Shown in pieces: positions 1-8,100 of a DNA stretch of 8,277 nucleotides (its first letter is position 1; each line of letters begins with the position of its first letter). The DNA is taken from positions 1 to 8,277 of the forward strand of contig JANJUO010000285.1 of assembly GCA_024710535.1 (NCBI GenBank). The letters are read 5' to 3'. The translations under genes and the position numbers were made by a program. The notes under the pieces were generated by a model that did no database searches, had not been told where the DNA came from, and saw only the letters and a program-made list of their open reading frames with translations. The DNA comes from a bacterium (GTDB lineage Bacteria > Bacteroidota > Ignavibacteria > Kapaibacteriales > UBA2268).

Positions 1-745
1 AATTGCTAACAATTACTGACTTATACCACTTGTTTATAAACTCAAATTAACTTTATTTATAATAACAAGTTTTAATCAATTACCTACATCTTCTCAATAA
101 ATGACAATGCAAAATTAAGGAAAAATCGTAATTTATCAACACACTAATTTACAACATTTTTTTTTCTCCAATTCATACAAATTGGAATTTGATGCATCTG
201 ACTTATTATTCGCCCATTGCCATTGTGTAATTAAGTCAATATATCTATACATTAATTTATTTTCCCAATCTGCTTCAAAAACCAATTACAAATATAAAGG
301 CAGATTGTTCATACTTTGTCTTTAGATTTGTCGCTTTGTAATTATTTTGCTTTTTTCTTGAATATTTCAAAAATAATTGCAAACTATTTCCAAAATTCTA
401 CCCAAATCAATTGTAAATTTACAAAATTATTGTGATAGAAAAATCCACAAATGTGTAGATACGTCTTTTCACTGTGTAACTAAGTCGTTTTGGCGTGTGG
501 ATGAGACAAAGTTGACATAAATATTCTGTGTAAAATATGGAGTTTTTCATTCAATTCAAAAATTATATAATTTAGATGAATTATTTTATTCAATTTTCTT
601 CAGAATTTGAGCATTTTTCACATTAATTATTTATTCCAATAATTGGTTTTTTTATTAATTATTTGATTTATCCTCTTTGATTATGTTTAAATGGAATTGA
701 TACACCCATAATTGCTTTCGATCCTCGTAATACTTTCATTCAACT
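1..745. other. AT-rich intergenic stretch without a recognisable gene
   Basis: No open frame with a plausible start, ribosome site and protein-like composition is visible on either strand, and no tRNA or known structured RNA was recognised. The stretch has many A and T runs, including nine T at 157-165, next to a small hairpin (CCAATT 168-173 with AATTGG 180-185). One TAnnTTTG box (TAGATTTG, 323-330) matches the Bacteroidota -7 consensus, but it has no well-spaced partner and such boxes are frequent by chance in DNA this AT-rich. A 17-nt near-repeat (221-237 and 470-486, 15 of 17 identical) is present. The stretch may be a decayed region or a long spacer. Confidence 0.6.
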
Positions 746-750
746 ATGTC

Positions 751-1275
751 ATCTTGCTCTTCGTTTACGAAATATTGCTATTTGTTTGAGTCGGAATATT
801 ATTCATATTTGAGTAAATACTTTTTAATTATAGAACAATGCTATTCTATAACTACGAAATGGTATTTAGTCATCCAAAAATGGTATTCATTTATGCAAGA
901 ATGCTGTTTAGTTATGCAGAAATGGTGTTTGATTATGCAAGAATGGTGTTCAGTCATGCAGAAATGGTGTTTAGTTGAGCCGGAATGGTCTTCAGACACG
1001 TCTTCCTTTGAGCATTTTCACGCTACTAAAGACCATTCTTCGGCAAAAGAAGAGCAAGATTAAGCAAATTAACAACATTCCGCCCCAAAAGAATGGCAAG
1101 ATTGCATAACTAAAAACCATTCTCACACAACAGAATAACAAGTTTTCACAACTGAACAGCATTTTTATTCAAAAGAAGAGCAAGATTGCACAATTAAATA
1201 ACATTCTGTTGCAATTGAAGAGCAAGACAGAACAAATGAATTGTAAAATTAAATTATCAAAGAACAAGAAACGGC
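751..1275. repeat. Palindromic array of degenerate 21-bp repeats
   Basis: A degenerate 21-bp unit recurs through this stretch. In the left arm the ATGG-like anchor falls at 838, 859, 880, 901, 922, 943, 964 and 985, every 21 bp, with weaker units back to about 751. In the right arm the CA anchor of CATTCT/CAAGAT falls at 1034, 1055, 1076, 1097, 1118, 1139, 1160, 1181, 1202 and 1223, with a weak unit near 1265. The right arm is the reverse complement of the left: GAATGGTCTT (983-992) pairs with AAGACCATTC (1029-1038), and ATCTTGCTCTTC (751-762) is complementary to GAAGAGCAAGAT (1049-1060 and 1175-1186). Because 21 is a multiple of three, the left arm stays open on the + strand at 746-1063, giving a Trp/Cys/Tyr-rich heptad (WCLVMQK-like). 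That frame has no ribosome site and ends inside the array, so it is probably not a real gene. Read outward from the centre, both arms give a similar heptad (HHSCITK-like on the minus strand, EQDCITK-like on the plus strand), but the right arm is broken by stops. A decayed heptad-repeat gene or a structured RNA are the alternatives. Confidence 0.85.
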
Positions 1276-1390
1276 ATCCGAAAACTATGTTAATTTATAT
1301 AAATACAATTACTTAGTTAATAATCCATATTTATTGTAAATTTATTACTTGCCGATTTTTCATCTCACCAAGATGGATAAACTTATCATT

Positions 1391-1437
1391 AAAAAAACAC
1401 TTCATCCGATGTTTTTAAAGCATCGGATGTTTTTTTT
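1391..1437 (+). terminator. Intrinsic terminator upstream of the protease gene, possibly bidirectional
   Basis: A perfect 9-bp stem (CATCCGATG 1403-1411 with CATCGGATG 1421-1429) encloses a 9-nt loop and is followed directly by eight T residues (1430-1437). This is a textbook Rho-independent terminator for + strand transcription. An A7 run at 1391-1397 lies before the stem, so it may also act weakly on the minus strand. No protein gene precedes it. The only structured candidate it could terminate is the palindromic 21-bp array. The same stem reappears after the protease gene. Confidence 0.75.
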
Positions 1438-1477
1438 AGGAGGGAAATACCCTGGGGAGAGTGGCAAAACTAATTTT
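1403..1477 (+). repeat. Upstream copy of a hairpin-plus-tail direct repeat
   Basis: The module consists of the CATCCGATG/CATCGGATG hairpin and a tail. Tail blocks in order are GAAATAC (1444-1450), TGGGGAG (1453-1459) and GCAAAACTAATTTT (1464-1477). The same blocks in the same order, with similar spacing, lie after the protease gene at 8182-8251. An AGGAGGG purine run at 1438-1444 resembles a ribosome site, but only a 9-codon GTG frame follows, so it is not a gene start. Confidence 0.8.
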
Positions 1478-1677
1478 AAGACAACATTAACGCCGCTCTT
1501 TCGAGGGGAATTTGATTATTTTTAATTTCTTGAAAATAATTTCAAATTTTTTGAAACCTAAATGCATCGAAAAGGATATATAGTAAGGGGAATGGTATTT
1601 TTTTGAAAAAGTATTGTTTTTCTGAGAATTTTGTTGGAAATTTAATTGAAAATTGATAAATTAAAACTATCGTTTAA

Positions 1678-1685
1678 TACATTTG
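1678..1685 (+). promoter_or_regulatory. Candidate Bacteroidota -7 promoter box for the protease gene
   Basis: TACATTTG fits the TAnnTTTG -7 consensus of the Bacteroidota housekeeping sigma factor. A TTG at 1653-1655 could serve as the -33 element, but the spacer of 22 nt is slightly long. Transcription would then begin only a few bases before the ATG at 1696, giving an almost leaderless message. The purine-rich GGGAAAAG at 1685-1692 is at most a weak ribosome site, which is normal for this phylum. Confidence 0.35.
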
Positions 1686-1695
1686 GGAAAAGTTT

Positions 1696-2112
1696 ATGCG
1701 TAAATTGGTACTTTTTTTATTTTTGACGGCAATTCTGGCTATAAACGCACAACAGCCGATGAATCATAATTCAGTTGTTGAAATCAACGAAAGCGAGGTT
1801 TATTTTGAGGAGGGCAGATTTCTACTCAAACTGCATGATGAATATGCTCATATTGATTTGAGTGGCGATGGGTCTGGAATTACAGCCGTTGCCATTCCAA
1901 AGCTTAGTGCTTTGAATCTTGTTCATAAAGTGGTTTCAATTAAAAAATTGTTTCCGTTTGTGCGAAAGAATAACAAAAATCCACACGATTTGACCACGAT
2001 TTATGAAATCCAGTATGAAGACAAAATTTCCCCAATAGAAATATCGAAAATTTATGCAGAAATTTCGGAAGTGGAGTTTGCTGAGCCAGATTATATTGCC
2101 TCGATACTGATC
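1696..2112 (+). other. Signal peptide and protease prodomain (residues 1-139)
   Basis: Residues 1-18 form a Sec signal peptide (MRK, then a Leu/Phe/Ile core, then INA before Gln19). Residues about 30-139 contain the EVYFEEGRFLLKL start and the VEFAEPDYIA ending that are typical of the inhibitory and chaperone-like propeptide of Bacteroidota S8 proteases. The mature enzyme probably begins near NDPYY (143-146), but the exact processing site is inferred. Confidence 0.85.
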
Positions 2113-5100
2113 AATCCTAATGACCCTTATTACAAAAATGGCTCACAAACTTATCATTCTGCTGTAAAGGCAAATGATGCTTGGGAATTAAGCACTGGTG
2201 ATGCAACACAAATAATCAGCATCATCGATACTGGTGTTGATTGGGGACATCAGGATTTGGCTGATAATATGTGGATAAATACCGAAGAGCGAGATGGAAC
2301 AGCAGGTATTGATGATGATGGCAATGGTTTTGTGGATGATATTCGTGGCTGGGACTTTGTGAATAACGACAATAATCCGATGGACGATAACTCACACGGC
2401 ACTCACGTTGCAGGAATTGCCGGAGCAAAAACGAATAATAATTTGGGAATTGCCGGTATTTCTTGGAACTCCAAATTAATGGCTGTGAAAGTGATGCAAA
2501 GTAGTGGTCGCGGTAGTTACAGCCACATTGCTCAAGGCGTAACCTATTCTGCAGAAAATGGTTCCACAGTAATAAATATGTCGCTCGGCGGCTATACCGA
2601 ATCATTGACACTGAAATATGCTCTCGAAAATGCTTATAATAAATCGGTTCTTGTTGCCGCCGCAGGCAATGATGGATTGTGTTTATTAACAGAATGTCCT
2701 CCACCTACACCAACAGCTGCAATGTTTCCTGCTTGTTATCCTTGGGTTTTGGGAGTTCAAGCAGCAACTTCATCTGGTATTAGAACAAGCTGGTCTAATT
2801 ATGACCCAACTGGACCAACTGCCTTCTCTAATCCTTTTGGATATAATTATGAAGTTTTGGCACCTGGAGCCAACATTTTTAGCACAATACCAAATAATGG
2901 ATATAGATATTTAAGCGGAACATCAATGGCAACTCCTATCACATCAGGAGCAGTTGCTTTAATCAAATCATATCTGCCAAATATTTCTACTGAAGAATTG
3001 TTTGCGAGAATTATACAAGCAAGTGGATCAGGAGTTTTTGATATTGAAGGAGCAATGACTATTGAATTAGTGCCAGATATTCGATTGAATAAATTTTCGA
3101 TTGTTGATACTCTTGATGGATGCGACCGTGATGGAGTTGCTGATGCAGGAGAAACAGTAATCTTGAATATTGAAGCGAGAAATTATGGTGGTTTGGCTCA
3201 AAACGTTAAGGCAAAAATCAGATTTGGAGAATTTGAAGATACAAATACTCTTAGAATTGATGATTCCACTGCCGCATTTGGTAATGTTTCGGCTTATGCA
3301 AGAGTGAATAATGACGCAAACCCTTTTCAACTGACAATTTCAAATGATGTATCAAACGATAGGGATATCGTTCTTCAATTAGAAATTTCTAATGATACTG
3401 ATGATTCTAAGTATTTTAAAACTATTATAATAACTGCACAAAATGGAGAAGAACTAAAAGGTTTTAATCCTGGACTTACACATTTAACAGCAAATAGGTA
3501 TTATTTATTAACCGAAAATGCAGTTTTTGATTCTTTGATTATTGATCCGGGAGTAACAATTAATGCTTATAGTAATACTAATATTGGCGTTGGGGAATTT
3601 TTAAAATCAGATGGCAAAGTTGATTCGTTGATAAATATTAGCAATAATAATAATTATTATTGGGGATTTTTTAAAAATTTGTCACAAAATAATATCCATT
3701 TATCTTATATTAAGCTTGAGTATATATATTTAAATACTCATAATATTGATGATACTGAATTCAGAATTAGTAATTCCATTTTAAAGAATTCAAAGATGTT
3801 TACAGATTGGGATTCCCCACCTTATGACTTTTCAATAGCGAGCTCAATTATTTATGAAAATATCGGTAGTTTTTTTTATGGTCAACTCATCAAATCAATT
3901 ATGACAAATAATAGTACTATTAGTTATTATCCAGTATTCTATCAGAATCAAAATCAAGGTTTTACTAGTATTGATTTTAACGATAGAACAGTATACTTTT
4001 GTTCCGCATATAGAAATTTCAAATTTAACAATAGAATTAGTAGCTTTTATGGTACTAAAGATAGATCTAAACTAATTAACGAATTATTGCCTAATCATTT
4101 TGGATCAGAAATTCAGTCAGATATTGATTTAGAAATATATGACTATTTTGAAAATTCAGAATTACCAATCACAAATTGCACAAATTTTCTTACTGAACCA
4201 CATCCCGAAGTTCACGGTCATGCCTGGGCAATACTATTGAATGATGAAAATCCTTATTATATAGATTTAGACCAATTCGGAAATGAAACTGTAAAATTTG
4301 ATGTTTTCTTTAGTCGCTCAATGGATACAAGTATAACTCCATTTCTTACATTCGGAGTTAGAGAGCCATATACACAAAAAGCAGTTGTTGATTCTGCTCG
4401 TTGGGTAAATTGGAAAAGAAATTCTCTTGGAGGTGATACATATTATCATATTCAAATATCAGCTGATTCAACTTTATCAACAATAGATTTTCAAAAAAAT
4501 GATATTTTAGGACTTGATTACCAATTTGACTTAGAGCCAGATAAACACTATTATTGGAGAGTTCGATATAAAAATGGAACAAATGGAGAATGGCAAAAAT
4601 GGTCTGATATTAGTAATTTCTGGACAAAGCCATCAACAGCACCAAATCTACCTGCAATTATCCACCCTAAAAATGGAGATGATGATTTATGGACAGATTT
4701 TCAAGTTCAATGGGATCAAGACCCATATTCAACAGGTTACAAAATACAAATTGATGACGATAATACATTTGCATCTCCAATTGTTAATGATTCTACTCAT
4801 TATTTATCGAATTATTATTATGTATTTGGATTAACAAGAGGTGAAACATATTATCTGAGAGTTAGAACAAGTAATGCTTATGGAACTTCTGATTGGTCTG
4901 ATGTTGTTTCTTTTGAAGTTGTTGAAAATAATTCAAGAGGACCTGAATTGATTTCTCCTGTTGATAGTTCACTCGGAATTTCTTATATTACTAAATTTGA
5001 ATGGGAAGATTTGGATTGGGCTACTTCATATAGATTTCAAATTTCTTATGACAGTAATTTTACTTCGATTGTAACAAATCAAATAGTTGAAAACCAAAAT

Positions 5101-8100
5101 TATTATGTCAATAGTGTTTGGAATTCGAGCTTTTACTGGAGAGTACGAGGAGTTAGAGACAATGAAAATAGTGATTATTCTGACGTATTTTTCTTTACAG
5201 GAAATAATGAACCAACAGAACAAAATGTAACAATTATTTCACCTTTAGATTCTTCAAAGCATAATGTTGGAGAATTTGTAAGTTTCAAGTGGGAAAATAT
5301 TTTTAATGTTGCACACTATAACATTGAAATATATGACTCATTCACTATGTTGAAACAAATTTTAAGCACATCATTAAATTACCCTGATTCCACTTTTAAC
5401 TATTCAGAATTACTAAATATTGGTAAATATTATTGGAGAATCAGAGTATATGGTAGAAATGGTTGGGAATCTTGGTCCAAACTTTACTTGTTCGAAGTTA
5501 CTAAAGATTTAGATCCTAAACCACTTCTCTCTGTCCCTACGAATAATATGAAGTGGTATGATACAACTCTAACTTTCAAATGGAATAACGCACCTGGAGC
5601 CAACACTGTCTATAACGCTCGCTGGCAGGCATATCATACTATGGACTTCACTACAGGAGATGGTTTGCAGATGATTCGTGTGGCTGGAGCTAAGGATAAT
5701 GAGGGATTTGAGATACCAGTGGAATGGAATAGATTTCAGTTTGAGGTGCAAGCAACAGCGGCTCTCTCGAATGATTTTATTGCTGATGGAAAAGTGGGCA
5801 AAATTGAACTTGAATGGGGGCTTCCTGATGTTGAACGCGACATTTTGGGGTTCAATATGTATCGTTTTGTTAAAAAGGATTCGGTTACTTGGGGCGATAC
5901 AATTAAGGTGAATAATATTTTGATTGTGGACACAACTTATATCGATTATGATATTATTCCTGATTCTTCATATTATTATGTGTATAGAATTGTGCGAACA
6001 ACGCTTGATGAAGGCGAAGATTCACGAATGGTTTCGGCTTCGGCTTATCCAACTGTGCTTGATCCGCCTGCTTTGCTATATCCTCCAGCAGATACTACAA
6101 AGTTACCGATTAATATCACTTTTGATTGGGACGAGCCAAGCGGTGCCACAAACTACATTCTGCAAGTTGCACGTGATTTGGCATTTAGCAACATTGTGTT
6201 TGAGCAAGAATCAATCGAATCGCAATATTTGGCAAGCGGATTGAGCAATCGAACTCAATATTATTGGCGAGTGAAAGCAGAAGGCATTCAGGGAACAAGC
6301 GTCTGGTCAACGATTCGAAAATTCACAACAATTCCAGTAATTCCTGATGTGCCACAATTGACTATTCCGGAAAATTATGCAATAAGTCTTCCAACAGCAT
6401 TAACATTAAGTTGGGGAATTGCAAATCAAGCGGATAGTTATCAACTGCAAATTGCAACAGATATTTATTTTGGCACAATTATTAATGATATTTCGAATAT
6501 AACTACCAACAGCCATTACATCAGTAATCTTGCAATAAACAAGACATATTTTTGGCGTGTCCGCTCCAAAAATGATGCTGGTTTAAGTCAATGGTCGGCA
6601 AAATGGCAATTCACAACTGATACAGCAGGAGCCGCATTGCCTCCAGCAACATGGAATTTCACCGACAACACCGGTAACAATGCTGTAATCGTAATTCCAA
6701 AAAATATCAATCCAAGAATTAACGGCAGAGATATTTTGCCTGGAGATGCAATTGGAGTATTTTACCTAAGTCAAGGGCAATATAAATCAGCTGGTTATGA
6801 AATATGGGAAGGTCAAAATTTGGCAATTACAGTTTGGGGCGATGATGATCAAACTACAATCAAAGATGGTTACGCTGTAAATGAAAAGTACATTCTCAAA
6901 CTTTGGGATTCAAGGCAATCTAAGGAATTTTTTGCTGAAACTACATTTTCATCAGGTCCTGATAAATACACTATTAATGGTTATTCGATTTTGGGAATGT
7001 TGAATTCGGTTGAAACCGTAACACAAAATATTGTTTTGAAGCAGGGTTGGAACTTGATTTCATCGAATTTGAGTATCAATCAGCCAGATTCTATGCAGTA
7101 TGTTTGGTCGAATTTACAGAATAGATTGGTAATAATGAAAAATCAAGCAGGCAAGATTTATCTTCCAAATAGCGTGAATCAAATTGGTTCTTGGAATATT
7201 GAGCATGGCTACCAAGTCTATGTAAATCAATTATGTACGCTAAGTGTTGATGGATTGAAGATTATACCAGAACAGAAGCAAATTCCATTAAATTCTGGCT
7301 GGAGTATTGTTCCATATTTAAGAAATTCAAATCAAAACATCATTCTATCTTTTGTGTCATTAACTGATGAAAATCGTTTAGTGATTGCAAAGAATAATGG
7401 CGGTAAAGTTTACGTTCCATCTCAAAACATCAATACAATTGGCAATATGATCCCTGGCGAGGGCTATCAAGCATACCTCAATGCAAAAGATACGTTAATT
7501 TATCCTCCTAATGCTGTAGGAAGAAGCTCAAATAATAGTGAAGATCAAGATTTTGATACACGAAATATTAAACTTGACTTTGAAAATACTGGCAATAATG
7601 CATCTTTGATTTTGGATATTGATGCAATAGATAATTCAGAAATTGCTGTAATGAATAATGAAAATAAGATTGTTGGAGCTAGTAGAGTTGTTGATGGAAG
7701 AACAGTAATTGCAATTTGGGGTAAAGATGAATTGATAGATGAAAATAATAATTCTGAACTCAAGATTATGAATTACGATGTTAATTCAGAAAAGTATTCA
7801 GAAATTAACGGCATTGAATTTACAGACATCATAACAAATAAAACTTATAAATCTTTGATTTATAATAAAGATGCTGTTTATGTAGCAAAAGTAATTACAA
7901 ATAATTTGAAACTAACTGTTAATCCAAATCCATTCTCCAACACTTCAGAATTGGTTTATGAATTGGCAGAAGATTGTGAAATCGAACTATCACTATTCGA
8001 CCTTAGTGGCAGAAAAGTTCTCGACTTAGCAAATGGCACTCAAACAAAAGGAACACACAAACTCACAATCAACGCAGAAAATCTAACCTCTGGCACCTAC

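Noticed and set aside
157..185. Hairpin CCAATT/AATTGG next to a run of nine T
   Set aside because: The T run precedes the stem on the + strand and gives an A run after the stem on the minus strand, so it cannot act as an intrinsic terminator in either direction. The stem is short and AT-rich.
746..1063. A 105-codon + strand open frame rich in Trp, Cys and Tyr with a 7-residue period
   Set aside because: Its openness and heptad pattern follow from the 21-bp repeat in the left arm of the palindromic array. It lacks a ribosome site and a normal protein composition, and it ends within the array. Kept as part of the repeat entry.
1438..1493. AGGAGGG purine run followed by a GTG codon at 1461
   Set aside because: The frame stops after nine codons, and the GTG is absent from the downstream copy of the same repeat, so this is not a small gene.
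2222..2704. A 160-codon minus-strand open frame opposite the protease catalytic domain
   Set aside because: It lies wholly antisense to conserved S8 motifs, has no recognisable family features and no promoter or ribosome site. It is a shadow of the real coding frame, as are the shorter antisense and out-of-frame stretches elsewhere in the gene.
3642..3662. Perfect AT-rich palindrome (10-bp arms CAATAATAAT/ATTATTATTG)
   Set aside because: It is explained by consecutive Asn and Tyr codons (NNNNYY) inside the reading frame, so it is not a convincing regulatory site.
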